Of a DNA stretch of 33,774 bases, positions 18,195 through 29,679 are shown piece by piece; position 1 is the stretch's first letter; every line of letters begins with the position of its first letter. The DNA comes from CAYQTE01 sp964420285 (lineage in GTDB: Bacteria; Planctomycetota; Phycisphaerae; Tepidisphaerales; Tepidisphaeraceae), in contig CAYQTE010000056.1 in NCBI GenBank assembly GCA_964420285.1, forward strand, positions 1-33,774, written 5' to 3'. A program made the position numbers and the translations under genes. The notes below the pieces were generated by a model. It ran no database searches, had not been told where the DNA came from, and saw only the letters and a program-made list of their open reading frames with translations.

Positions 18195-19283
18195 ATGATC
18201 CTCAAGATCGAAAAAGATCACCAGCGGTTCCGGCAGATCGTCAAAGGCCGGATACGGGAGGACCTGCGCAAATTCCTTACCAAGGGCGAACTGATCGGCA
18301 AGGAGGGAAAACACCTCATCAGCATTCCCGTCCGCGGCGTTGAGCTTCCGCATTTTCGCTACGGCGACAACAGCGGCGGTGTCGGGGCCGGTGACGGCAG
18401 CGAAGGCGATTCCGTCGGCAAGGGCCGCACCCAGGGCGGCGAAGAATCCGGGCAGCACATCATGGAGGTCGATCTCACTCTCGACGATCTGGCCGAGATT
18501 CTCGCCGAGGAACTCAAACTCCCACGCATTGAACCCAAGGGCAAGCACCGCATCACCACCGTCCGCGACAAATACAGCGGCATCCGCCGGGTCGGGCCCG
18601 AATCCCTCCGCCATTTCAAACGCAGCTTCAAGGAAGCCCTCAAACGCCAGATCATGGTCGGCAGCTACGATCCGGCCAACCCGATCATCATCCCGCAGAA
18701 AAAGGACATCCGCTATCGAAGCTGGAAGGAAATCAAGAGTCCGCAATCCAACGCCGTCATCGTCTTCATGATGGACGTCAGCGGCTCGATGGGCGAGGAA
18801 CAGAAGGAACTGGTCCGCCTGGAGAGTTTCTGGATCGACACCTGGCTGCGCAAGAACTACGAAGGCATCGAAAGCCGTTATATCGTGCATGATGTGGCCG
18901 CCAAGGAAGTGGACAAGCAGACGTTCTATCATCTGCGCGAGGACGGCGGGACGAAAATCAGCAGCGCCTTCCGCGCCTGCAAGTCGCTGCTCGATTCCCA
19001 TTACCAGCCCGAGGAATGGAACATCTACCTCTTCCATTTCAGCGACGGCGACAATTCGTCGGAAGCCGACAGCCGCGATTGCGTCCGCATCCTGCGCGAG
19101 CAGCTTCTGCCCATGTGCAACATGTTCGGCTATTGCCAGGTGGCCAGCGCCTACGGCTCGGGGAATTTCATCAACGTCCTGCACGAGCACCTGCGCAATC
19201 ACGAAAAAGTGCTGACCAGCCGGGTGAATTCCAAGGATGACATTTACGATTCTATCAAGACGTTTTTTGGGAAGGGGCATTGA
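18195..19283 (+). CDS. yeaH: YeaH/DUF444 family protein with VWA domain
   Basis: This 362-residue protein belongs to the DUF444 (YeaH/YhbH) family, the constant partner of PrkA. The N-terminal part includes the family's Gly-rich stretch (near GDNSGGVGAGDGSEGD), and the C-terminal half has the VWA-like fold with an intact metal motif DVSGS (194-198) and a later HFSDGDNSSE loop. The YeaG-YeaH pair acts in stress and stationary-phase survival in enterobacteria; spore formers have a YhbH relative. It is somewhat shorter than E. coli YeaH. ATG 18195 follows the small membrane gene by 6 nt. After its stop the order is broken by a toxin-antitoxin pair before spoVR. Confidence 0.93.
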   Translation: MILKIEKDHQRFRQIVKGRIREDLRKFLTKGELIGKEGKHLISIPVRGVELPHFRYGDNSGGVGAGDGSEGDSVGKGRTQGGEESGQHIMEVDLTLDDLAEILAEELKLPRIEPKGKHRITTVRDKYSGIRRVGPESLRHFKRSFKEALKRQIMVGSYDPANPIIIPQKKDIRYRSWKEIKSPQSNAVIVFMMDVSGSMGEEQKELVRLESFWIDTWLRKNYEGIESRYIVHDVAAKEVDKQTFYHLREDGGTKISSAFRACKSLLDSHYQPEEWNIYLFHFSDGDNSSEADSRDCVRILREQLLPMCNMFGYCQVASAYGSGNFINVLHEHLRNHEKVLTSRVNSKDDIYDSIKTFFGKGH

Positions 19284-19332
19284 CGCGAGCCGCTTTGGAA
19301 ACAAACGTCTTTGGCGACGAAAGGACCGAAGA

Positions 19333-19581
19333 ATGAGCATTGTTCAAATCGAACTTACGGACGCCGAGCGCGAGGCTTTGGAGACCCTCGCGAGAGAGAA
19401 GGGGAAAAGCGCACAGGATATTCTCAAGGAAGCTCTCGGCGAGGTTCTTCACGATGCCTCCAGCTTCGACTGGAAGGGTGCCATCGCTCGCGGCGAGGGG
19501 CTTTGGGCGCATCGGGACGATTTGCCCGATTTTGACGAGCTGCGGCGCGAGTCAGACCGAGATCTGTGGGGGAGGGATTAG
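19333..19581 (+). CDS. VapB-like ribbon-helix-helix antitoxin
   Basis: This 82-residue protein starts at ATG 19333 with AAGGA 7 nt upstream. The N-terminal IVQIELTDAEREALETLA then KSAQDILKEAL has the strand-helix-helix pattern of CopG/Arc-type DNA-binding antitoxins. The acidic C-terminal half (about 40-82) would wrap the toxin. It stops 2 nt before the PIN toxin start, the standard layout of a VapBC pair. By analogy it neutralises the toxin and represses its own promoter, although here the pair could also be read from the yeaH transcript 49 nt upstream. Confidence 0.75.
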   Translation: MSIVQIELTDAEREALETLAREKGKSAQDILKEALGEVLHDASSFDWKGAIARGEGLWAHRDDLPDFDELRRESDRDLWGRD

Positions 19582-19583
19582 AC

Positions 19584-19970
19584 GTGGACAAGCGGCCCGC
19601 CCTCGATTCGGATGTTATCATCGACTACCTGCGCGGCCTGCCGGCCGCGGCGAATTTCATTCGCGGCCTGTCGGAGCGTCCGCTTATTTCCGCGATCACT
19701 GTAGGCGAGTTGTACAGCGGTGTGCGGGATGGCGATGAACGCCGAGAGTTGGAAATTGTCGTCAGCGGCTTTCGCGTCATTCAGGTTACCCGTTCGATCG
19801 CAATTCGCGCCGGCCTCTATCGACGCCAGTACCGCAAGAGCCATGGTGTCCAACTGCCTGATGCTCTCATCGCTGCAACGGCTGATGAAATGCGCGCCCA
19901 GCTTTTTACCTTGAACATCGGGCATTTCCCGATGATCCTGGATGCGAGAATGCCTTATCATAAGGTGTAG
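19584..19970 (+). CDS. VapC-like PIN-domain ribonuclease toxin
   Basis: This is a 128-residue PIN protein with all acidic active-site positions in place: Asp 8 (ALDSDVIIDYL), Glu 42 (VGELYSG), Asp 93 (LPDALIAATA) and a TLNIGHF motif near the end. Family members cut tRNA or rRNA and stop growth when freed from the antitoxin. GTG 19584 is the chosen start because a purine-rich GGGGGAGGGA (19568-19577) lies 6 nt before it; an in-frame GTG at 19566 would overlap the antitoxin. The spoVR gene starts 8 nt after its stop, so it seems wedged into the operon. There is no sign of decay. Confidence 0.85.
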   Translation: MDKRPALDSDVIIDYLRGLPAAANFIRGLSERPLISAITVGELYSGVRDGDERRELEIVVSGFRVIQVTRSIAIRAGLYRRQYRKSHGVQLPDALIAATADEMRAQLFTLNIGHFPMILDARMPYHKV

Positions 19971-19978
19971 TTGATTCA

Positions 19979-21511
<1,533 letters not shown>

Positions 21512-21557
21512 GGTGCAGAGAAGTCATCCCCAGCTTCGGCCGACGTCACCGGAACAT

Positions 21558-22610
21558 TCAAAACTGGGTGGCGGGCTGTTGCAGTATCTCCACCGGTAAA
21601 TTGGGATAGATTAATTCCCCGCGCCAGATTTCGTGTTCGTTGAAGGTCTCCCTGCCGACTTTTTCGTCGCTGCGCAAGATGAGGTCGAACTTCGACGGCG
21701 GAATGTTCGTGCCGAGATGAAGCGCGCTGGAGCGAATTGGTAAGTACGCACCGGTGTCCTTCGTGAAACTCATGGTGCCAAGGTTGTATTCGTCTGCGCC
21801 AAAGCGAGCGATGACATCGAAGCCCACGTTTGCGGGAACCGGCTGCACCACGAGATACAAGTGGACCTCGTAGTTGCCCATTGGGTTCAAACGCGCCACG
21901 TGACAAAACTCCACGCGGATGCAGGCCCGCAGCGCGGGAGCAAGCGCGGGGTTATCAACAAGAGTAAAATCTCCAGCGGGCAACCGCGCAACCACTTCGA
22001 AAGTCCCAGTAACAAGGCCAATATCGTCAGGCGGGAAATAGTCAATGTTCCCAAGCGCGCCAAGGCCCGGGTGAACCTGAACTTCGCGGGGACGAATCGA
22101 TAGCCGGTGGATGCCCACGCTGCCGCAAGCAACCTCTCCCATTGTCATGTTGTCTTCTAGACCCAGACACATGGCGTTGTTTTGCTCAATGCTCCCCGCG
22201 GTCTTGCGCCCATCAACGTAAATGCTGTCCAGATCGAGATCCTTGGCCGTCACATCGAACGGAAATTGGACTCGCGGAATCACGTTAACGCGAAAGGGCA
22301 CTCGGTCGCCAAGCAAGACTCTTGGGCGGATCTCGAGCGTCTGCCGCACGCTTTGCCTGGCAAACTGCTTTTTCTGGTCCTCCGTCAAACGCCCGAAAAT
22401 GTGGAAATAATCTAGAGCATCCATGAGCCTTATCGTCAATGGGCCGGTGCGCATCGATGCCTGCTCGGCAAGGCAGATCGCGATGAGCCGTTGAAACGCC
22501 GCCGGCGAGAGTGTGCCGACGCGGTCGCGCCGATCAAGCTCTTCGAAAGCATTCTCTTGTCCGGCCGCGTAGGACGATTGCAATATCCGCAGTAGAAGAG
22601 ACTCCGGCAT
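21558..22610 (-). CDS. Hypothetical protein, likely the C-terminal part of a Zn-ribbon membrane protein
   Basis: This 350-residue product has no known fold by eye. It begins with a leucine-rich helical stretch (PESLLLRILQSSYAAGQENAFEELDRR, then LSPAAFQRLI) and goes on to a long beta-rich region. This pattern recalls planctomycete proteins in which a Zn-ribbon membrane segment is followed by such a region in the same chain. Here the ribbon-containing frame (22623-22928) lies directly upstream in the same reading frame, separated by a single TAG and four sense codons. ATG 22610 has no ribosome site at a useful distance. I therefore read it as the second half of an interrupted gene. It could also be a separate gene made by reinitiation. 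Confidence 0.6.
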   Translation of the reverse strand: MPESLLLRILQSSYAAGQENAFEELDRRDRVGTLSPAAFQRLIAICLAEQASMRTGPLTIRLMDALDYFHIFGRLTEDQKKQFARQSVRQTLEIRPRVLLGDRVPFRVNVIPRVQFPFDVTAKDLDLDSIYVDGRKTAGSIEQNNAMCLGLEDNMTMGEVACGSVGIHRLSIRPREVQVHPGLGALGNIDYFPPDDIGLVTGTFEVVARLPAGDFTLVDNPALAPALRACIRVEFCHVARLNPMGNYEVHLYLVVQPVPANVGFDVIARFGADEYNLGTMSFTKDTGAYLPIRSSALHLGTNIPPSKFDLILRSDEKVGRETFNEHEIWRGELIYPNLPVEILQQPATQF

Positions 22611-22622
22611 GTGCTGATACCA

Positions 22623-22928
22623 CTAAATGTCCTTCGTCCCGAAGCGCACGGCACCGACCACGCCCACCAGCACGAGCAACAGCCCCGTCCATCCCAACCC
22701 GCGCCGCGTTGGCCGCAAACCACGGGCGACTGTGGCCGGGGAAAAAGCCGTCCCGCATTCCGGACATCGCTGGCTGTCAATGCCGATCAGCAGATACCCG
22801 CATTTCCGGCAACTCGGCTCGCTGCCGCGCCGATTGGGCCACCAGCCCCATTTGATCAGGATGACCCCCAGCAACGCCGCGGCCGTTGCAGCCCACGCGA
22901 TCATGGCATTCGAGAAATGCCAGCCCAT
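22623..22928 (-). CDS. Zn-ribbon membrane protein, N-terminal part of a split gene
   Basis: This 101-residue protein has a hydrophobic segment (about 8-25), then a zinc ribbon CRKCGYLLIG...CPECGTAF (about 39-60), then a second hydrophobic segment (about 77-95). It ends in a TAG after GTKDI. The next codons in the same frame read into the protein at 21558-22610. The Zn-ribbon type with short membrane helices is frequent in planctomycetes, usually with a much longer chain. The start at ATG 22928 lacks a clear ribosome site. Its role is unknown. Confidence 0.65.
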   Translation of the reverse strand: MGWHFSNAMIAWAATAAALLGVILIKWGWWPNRRGSEPSCRKCGYLLIGIDSQRCPECGTAFSPATVARGLRPTRRGLGWTGLLLVLVGVVGAVRFGTKDI

Positions 22929-23042
22929 TGCAACACTGTAACATCAACCAGAGCGTGCGGCATCAGCCGGGGCTGGGCCATCGCGCTGCCGAGTGCGGCC
23001 GAAGTTCCGGGCAAGAGTAACTCTATGCGCCGCAAACTCTTA

Positions 23043-23176
23043 CCCCCTCCCCTTGTACTCAGGGGGAGGGTTGGGGTGGGGGGTCGGCCGCCGCGGCGAT
23101 GCTCAGGGACGCAGCGTTCCAAAGCTGCTGGTGAAGAACCCCCACCTCTGTCCTCCCCCTGAGTACATGGGGAGGA
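23043..23176. repeat. Inverted repeat of C/G-rich blocks
   Basis: A block of about 40 bp (23043-23082: CCCCCTCCCC, TTGTACTCAGGGGGAGG, then GGGGTGGGGG) is present again in reverse complement at 23138-23176 (with TGTACTCAGGGGGAGG conserved). It lies between the Zn-ribbon gene and the PAP2 gene, and its right arm is within the coding sequence of the latter. Confidence 0.6.
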
Positions 23177-23936
23177 GGAAAAGGCGGTTGCCCGGAAAAT
23201 CGGGCACGCTCGCGCTGCCCGCGGCGGCCTGGCATTCGGCCTTGGCGGCGGCGAATTCAGACTTGAATTTGTCGTTGGCCAGGAGCAGCTTGGCGATTTG
23301 GGTGCCGAGGATTTTTCCGGCCGCGACATCGCTGGGGAAATGCACGCCGGCTATCACGCGGTCGTCGCCGATCTGGTTGGCGCGGGCGAGGATCGCCTCG
23401 GTCTTTTCGGGGAAGATCGCGATGAGCAGATGGGCCCAGACCATCGCGCGCGTGCCGTGGCCGCTCGGATACGAACCGTCGGTATCGAGCGTAACGCACG
23501 GATGGATGCGCGGATCATCATACGGCGGGCGCGGCCGGTTCCAGATCGCCTTGCCCGCCTTGCTGAAAACCTTGCATTCAACATAGGCGTCATCCATGAC
23601 ATGGGCCGTGACCGGCAGGTTCTTTTCGGTAAACCACGGTCCCATCTGCCCCGTAAAGCCGAACACCGTCACCGCCACTTCATCCTGACAGCGTTTTTCT
23701 TCGGCTGGCGTGCGCGCCGCCTGGAGTTCCAGAATCCGCGCCAGTTCGACCTGCTGCACGGCCGAGTCCCTCGCCGGCGGATCGCCCAGCAGCGAGCGCA
23801 GATCGATCGCCGACTCTTCAAGAAACGCCGGCTGTATCGAAGCCGGCGCGGTCGTCGCCATTGGCGCAGTCATCGGCGCCGCCGCGACGCACAGGGCCGC
23901 TATAAGCGCAAACATGATTGACCGACGTTGAGGCAT
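23103..23936 (-). CDS. Secreted PAP2-type acid phosphatase
   Basis: This 277-residue enzyme is an exported class A-like acid phosphatase of the PAP2 family. It has the three catalytic motifs in order: KAIWNRPRP, SYPSGHGTRA, and RVIAGVHFPSD with the catalytic histidines. ATG 23936 is chosen because GGAG lies 6 nt upstream and a signal peptide follows (Arg pair, FALIAALCVAAA). A longer frame to 23996 is not needed. It would release phosphate from phosphomonoesters in the periplasm. Its last 25 or so residues (from PGNRLF) are read from the right arm of the dispersed repeat at 23138-23176 and do not look like enzyme sequence, so the original stop was probably upstream. Confidence 0.9.
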   Translation of the reverse strand: MPQRRSIMFALIAALCVAAAPMTAPMATTAPASIQPAFLEESAIDLRSLLGDPPARDSAVQQVELARILELQAARTPAEEKRCQDEVAVTVFGFTGQMGPWFTEKNLPVTAHVMDDAYVECKVFSKAGKAIWNRPRPPYDDPRIHPCVTLDTDGSYPSGHGTRAMVWAHLLIAIFPEKTEAILARANQIGDDRVIAGVHFPSDVAAGKILGTQIAKLLLANDKFKSEFAAAKAECQAAAGSASVPDFPGNRLFLLPMYSGGGQRWGFFTSSFGTLRP

Positions 23937-24090
23937 CGCAGTCTCCTGTATCAAAACGGCCGAGCGTTTCTTGGGGCGCGGCGGCGCCCAAGTCACACGA
24001 TCTTAGCTCGCGGATTTAACCATATCGGATTCTCGAAAAAAAGGGCATAATGTTACCCAACCGATTCGATCAGCAGCATAGGAGGCTCTC

Positions 24091-24927
24091 ATGCCCTTCG
24101 TCACCGTCGGCAAGGAAAATTCCGGGAACATCAATCTGTATTACGAAGACCACGGCGCCGGCAAGCCGGTGGTGCTGGTTCACGGCTGGCCGCTGAGCGG
24201 CCGGTCGTGGGAGAGGCAGACGGCGGCGCTCGTGGCGGCGGGGTATCGGGTGATCACATACGACAGGCGCGGGTTCGGCGGTTCCAGCCAGCCGACGTTC
24301 GGATATGAATACAACACGCTGGCCAAGGACTTGCACCTGCTGGTCATCAAGCTCGATCTGCGCGATGCGGCACTGGTGGGCTTTTCGATGGGCGGTGGTG
24401 AAGTGGCCCGTTATCTCAGCACTTACGGGACCGACCGCTTCCGCAAGGCTGCTTTCATTGCTGCTATTCCCCCGTACCTGCTCAAAGCGGCCGACAATCC
24501 CGACGGCGTGGTCGGCAGCGTTTTCGCCGGGATCAAACAAGGCATAGTGGCCGACCGCCCGGCGTTTCTCTCGGCGTTTTTGGCCAACTTCTTCAACGTC
24601 GATGTGCTGGGCGGCAAGCGAATCAGCGATCAGGCCGTACAGGCGAATTGGATCGTGGCCGTCGGCGCCTCGCTTAAGGGCAGCCTCGATTGCGTGGATG
24701 CCTGGTGTACCGATTTCCGCAAGGATCTTCCCAAGATCGACGTACCCACATTGATCATTCACGGCGATTCCGACCGGATTCTCCCCATCGCCATCACCGG
24801 CCAGCGCACGCATGACATGGTGAAGAACAGCCGCCTTGCAGTCATCAAAGACGGCCCGCATGGGCTGACATGGACGCACGCGGAAGAAGTGAATCGGGAG
24901 TTGCTTGGTTTCCTTGGGCAGCGGTAG
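24091..24927 (+). CDS. Alpha/beta hydrolase (non-haem chloroperoxidase/esterase-like)
   Basis: This 278-residue protein has the full alpha/beta hydrolase plan: oxyanion motif VHGWPLSGRSW, nucleophile Ser 99 in GFSMGG, acid Asp 228 in GDSDRILP, and base His 257 in KDGPHGL. The closest group by motif (YDRRGFGGSSQP, GFSMGGGEVARYL) is that of cofactor-free haloperoxidases and arylesterases. No signal peptide is present, so it is cytoplasmic. ATG 24091 follows an AGGAGG box by a few bases. It is a monocistronic gene divergent from the phosphatase; the true substrate is unknown. Confidence 0.9.
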   Translation: MPFVTVGKENSGNINLYYEDHGAGKPVVLVHGWPLSGRSWERQTAALVAAGYRVITYDRRGFGGSSQPTFGYEYNTLAKDLHLLVIKLDLRDAALVGFSMGGGEVARYLSTYGTDRFRKAAFIAAIPPYLLKAADNPDGVVGSVFAGIKQGIVADRPAFLSAFLANFFNVDVLGGKRISDQAVQANWIVAVGASLKGSLDCVDAWCTDFRKDLPKIDVPTLIIHGDSDRILPIAITGQRTHDMVKNSRLAVIKDGPHGLTWTHAEEVNRELLGFLGQR

Positions 24928-24943
24928 ATTGTCCACAATACTA

Positions 24944-24973
24944 TGGCCATTTCGCTCGTTTTGAATGTATAAT
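24944..24973 (+). promoter_or_regulatory. Candidate promoter with perfect TATAAT
   Basis: TATAAT at 24968-24973 is a perfect -10 hexamer. TGGCCA at 24944-24949 is a partial -35 with an 18-bp spacer. A start near 24980 gives a leader of only about 12 nt before ATG 24992, and it supports that start over the one at 24965, which lies inside the promoter. Confidence 0.45.
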
Positions 24974-24991
24974 CCGGGCAGGGAGCGGCCG

Positions 24992-26509
24992 ATGATGAAG
25001 TGGATGGCTCGACATTGGATGCTGGCTGCGATTGTGGTCTGCGCGCTGGCGGGGGCCGCTCGCGCGGATGACTTTGTCAATCCCAAGGCCAATATCCCTC
25101 CCAAGGCCGCGCCCACACGACGCAATGGCGGCGAAGGAACCGCGCCGCTGCCGTTGCCGGCCACGCCGCTGCGGCGAACCGAAAAAATGCGAGAGCCCTC
25201 GCCGCCGGGGTTGGTCGGGGCCATCACCTTTACGCCGGCGCAACTCAAGGGGACCGGCTCGGCCGCGTCCAACTGGCAGACCACCATCATCGATATCGAG
25301 AAGTGGGTCGATTTCACCAACAGCGACCTGGGCCAGAAATACCGTTACGTCCAAACCGACTTCACCCATTTCAGTTGGGATCCGACCGAGTTGCCGATCA
25401 TCTACCTCACCGGCTGGACCGCCATGCCCAAGTTCGATGATGCCACCATCGCCCACCTGCGGCAATACCTGCTGGACGGCGGCACGTTCGTCGTCCACAG
25501 CAATTGTGGCCGGCCGGAATTCAACGACTCATTTCGCCAGCAGATTAACCGCGTGTTCCCCGACCGCGAACTGGCCGCCATCCCGACCGACCATCCGATT
25601 TTTTCCAGCTTCTATCCGATCACATCGATGAAGGTGCGCAAGGACAAAGACCCCTTCAAGGAAATTCCGCCGTATCTGGAGACGATCAACATCGGCACGC
25701 GGGCGGCGGTGATTTTTTCGCCCATCGATCTCTCCTGCGGCTGGGATGCCAACGCCAATCCGATCGTGGGCGGAATCCTCTACGACCAGGCCGACGCACT
25801 GAAGCTGGGGGCCAACATCGTCACCTACTGCCTGGCCGAATATCAATACGGCCGGTTCTTCGATCATACCAAGGTTTATCACCAGGCCTCGGACCAGACT
25901 CGCGATCAGCTTGTGATCGGGCAGATCGTGCATAACGGCGACTGGGATCCGACGCCGCACGGGTTGCCGAACCTGCTCAAGTCGATCGATCAGAACACGA
26001 CGCTGCACGTGCAGTTCAAGCGTGTCGAGGTCGATCCGGACAAGACGGATATCTTCGCGTTTCCCGTCCTGTACATGTGCGGCCAGCGGGATTTCCGGTT
26101 CACCGACACGGCCCGCAAACGTCTGCGTGAGTATTGCGATCACGGCGGCACGCTGCTGGTGGATGACGCGGTGGGCAGCAGCGAATTCGATGTGGCTTTC
26201 CGGCGCGAGATCGCGCTGATCTATCCGGACAAATCGCTCAAGACGCTGGCGGCGGATCATCCGCTGTACAATTTCCTGTATGATGTGCGGCACGCCGATC
26301 TGGCGCCGCTGGGGCAGCAGCTTCTGCCGCAGTTGCATTCGCCGCGCCTTGAGGTAATCGAACAGGACGGGCTGTTGCCGGTGATTTATTCGCCGCTGAG
26401 CATGAGCGCGGGCTGGGAGCAGTTGCCTCGTGCCTATGACAAGGGCTATGCTGACGCCGACGCCGTAAAGCTGGGCGTCAACGTGCTAATGTACGTGGTG
26501 TCGCACTAG
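24992..26509 (+). CDS. Secreted DUF4159 protein with internal duplication
   Basis: This 505-residue protein starts at ATG 24992 (GGGAG 6 nt before it) with a signal peptide (WMLAAIVVCALAGAARA). After a Pro/Ala-rich spacer come two related DUF4159-type halves: about residues 110-285 and 350-505. Each has a strand, a helix with LRxYxxxGGT, an SEF/PEF motif, a PDxxL and DHPxx(F/Y) segment, and then a VIxSPxxxxxGW motif and a KLG.N.. end. DUF4159 proteins are fairly common in planctomycetes next to MoxR ATPases and usually carry one such domain. Its substrate and function are not known. It precedes the MoxR gene and a repeat cluster. Confidence 0.88.
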   Translation: MMKWMARHWMLAAIVVCALAGAARADDFVNPKANIPPKAAPTRRNGGEGTAPLPLPATPLRRTEKMREPSPPGLVGAITFTPAQLKGTGSAASNWQTTIIDIEKWVDFTNSDLGQKYRYVQTDFTHFSWDPTELPIIYLTGWTAMPKFDDATIAHLRQYLLDGGTFVVHSNCGRPEFNDSFRQQINRVFPDRELAAIPTDHPIFSSFYPITSMKVRKDKDPFKEIPPYLETINIGTRAAVIFSPIDLSCGWDANANPIVGGILYDQADALKLGANIVTYCLAEYQYGRFFDHTKVYHQASDQTRDQLVIGQIVHNGDWDPTPHGLPNLLKSIDQNTTLHVQFKRVEVDPDKTDIFAFPVLYMCGQRDFRFTDTARKRLREYCDHGGTLLVDDAVGSSEFDVAFRREIALIYPDKSLKTLAADHPLYNFLYDVRHADLAPLGQQLLPQLHSPRLEVIEQDGLLPVIYSPLSMSAGWEQLPRAYDKGYADADAVKLGVNVLMYVVSH

Positions 26510-26518
26510 GCGCGTTTC

Positions 26519-26686
26519 GTAGGGCCCGCACCGCGGGCCGCTTTCCGTGCCGCTGTTCATTGTGGTCCGCAATGCGGACCCTGCATTGGCGGCGAAAGGT
26601 CCGTAGGGTCCGCACCGCGGACCGTCAAATGCGCCGTCGATTGTCATGGTCCGCAATGCGGACCCTACGTCGGTGGCGAAAGTCAC
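26519..26686. repeat. Tandem 84-bp repeat with palindromic ends
   Basis: Two units (starting GTAGGG at 26519 and 26603) share the palindromic blocks GTAGGGTCCGCACCGCGGAC and GGTCCGCAATGCGGACC, with reverse-complement pairing inside each unit. The cluster fills the gap between the DUF4159 gene and the MoxR gene and looks like a REP-type element that can form large hairpins. It may end the upstream transcript. Confidence 0.65.
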
Positions 26687-26698
26687 CGGAGTGAGTCC

Positions 26699-27879
<1,181 letters not shown>

Positions 27880-27880
<1 letters not shown>

Positions 27881-29679
27881 TGAATCCCGCATGCCCGACA
27901 TCGCGCCGCTGGTTCACCTCGCCCTGGCTGCACCGCGCGCTCATCTTTGCCCTGTTCTTTGGTGCATTGGCGCCAACGCTGACCTGGTCGGAATTTGCCG
28001 GCGGCATGGAAAACTTCAACGTCGAGAGCGCCCTGGAAACCGTCCGACACGGCAACTGGCTGATCCCCACGCTGGCCGATCGGGTGCGGCTGGAAAAACC
28101 TCCGCTTGTCGGCTGGATCACCGCCTGGGGCATCATGTCCAGCAATTCCCTGGCCTGGGGGGCGCGCTGGCCGAGTCTGCTGGCGGCATGCCTCATGCTC
28201 GTCGGCGTGTATGACCTGGGTCGCATCCTGTCCGACTGGCGGCTGGGCTTGTGCGGCGCACTGATCTGCGGCTCGACGATCATGTTCCTGAAATTCGCCC
28301 GCGAGGCGTCTTACGACATCCACCTGGCGCTGTGGGTGACGTGGACCAACGTCGCCCTTGCCGCCGCATGGAGATATGGGCGGCGCTGGCCGTCGTGCAT
28401 TGCCGCCGGAGTCTGTGCCGGACTGGCGTTTCAATCCAAAGGTCCGCCCGCGTTTTTGGAAAACATCGTCCCGTTTGCCGTGTTCATGTCGCTGCTCATC
28501 GCAAGAGAGCGGCGGGCCGGTACGCCGCCGGTCGAATGGCGGCCGTGGTTATGGCCGGCGATCATCTCGTCCGTCATCGCGATCTCGATTTCGCTGACGT
28601 GGTATGTCTATGCTCTGCACCTACCGGGCACGCTGCGAATCTGGTGGAACGAAGTGAGCCTGCACGACGAAGCCATCGAGAATCGCCCCGGCTGGTGGAC
28701 GTACATCGTGCTCTTCCCGATGATGGTCCCGTGGGTGATCTGGTTCATCGTGGCATTGGTCGAGTACTGCAAACACCACGGCCGGCTTTACAAATCTGCC
28801 GATCCGGAGATCGACGCCGCTTACGCCGACGATCGCCGTCCGCAGTGGCTGGCGTTGCTCATGGCGTGGTTGTGGATCCCGATTCTCGTCCTGGAATTCA
28901 TGCCCGCGCGGCGCGACCGGTACATATTGCCGATGATCGGCCCGGCCGCTTTGCTGGCGGCCGATGCGATTTTGCGACACCTGCCACGATGGCGTCGGGG
29001 GAACGGGACACAGCGTTCGCTGCTGGTGGCGCACGTGGCGCTGGTGGCGGTCCTTGCAATAGCATTTCCGCTGTGCACTGCGTATTCGGTGGACGTAGCG
29101 GCCGCCGCGCCGCATTTGGCGGCGATCGCGGGCGCGCATGGGATCGGTCCGCTGCTCACCGCCAGCCAAGATCCTTGGATGTCGCACGCCGGCGGGCTGG
29201 TAGCCGCCACCGCGGCCGCCATCGTTCTGGGCGGCGCGATCGTCCTCTATCGCCGCACGCGCCACGCCCTCACCGCGGCCACCGCCGCGCTCGGTGTGTT
29301 CGCGTTCATTGTCTTTCTTCACGGCAACGCGCGCACGGCGGTCAGCCAGGGCAAGGATCTGGCCGGCATGATTCTCGGTCGCTACCCCGACGCCGTCGTG
29401 TACAACGTCTACGACGCCGACCCGCATGCCCGCATAATCCTGCCGCACGATCTTCTCATCTACATCGGCCGCGACGTGCCGCTCCTGCTCGACCCCGGCT
29501 CGCTGCCTCCGGCCGACCACGCCCAGGTGCTGATCTATCCCCCGGCCCCGGACAGCGCGATCCTCCCCACGCCGCCGCCCGGTTTCACCTTTCTGTCGCT
29601 GCATCGGCTCAACAGCGCGATGTACCCGGTTTTCGTGCGCCCGCCGCAATCGTCGGCCACCAGGGCTTTGCCGCCGTGA
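27880..29679 (+). CDS. GT39-type membrane glycosyltransferase (ArnT/PMT-like)
   Basis: This 599-residue protein has about a dozen hydrophobic helices and the GT39/ArnT layout: a loop after the first helix (GGMENFNVESALETVRHGNWLIP), then EKPPLVGW, and a periplasmic C-terminal region (from about residue 490). The family moves sugars from polyprenyl phosphate onto lipid A or proteins. The usual acidic pair in the first loop is replaced by ME-N, so activity cannot be assumed. ATG 27880 overlaps the MoxR stop. A GTG at 27877 is an alternative. It is followed by 180 bp and then the GH3 genes, so a role in cell-surface glycan is plausible. Confidence 0.78.

Noticed and set aside
24965..24991. Earlier ATG for the DUF4159 gene
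   Set aside because: It lies inside the candidate -10 region, and ATG 24992 has the ribosome site and begins the signal peptide.
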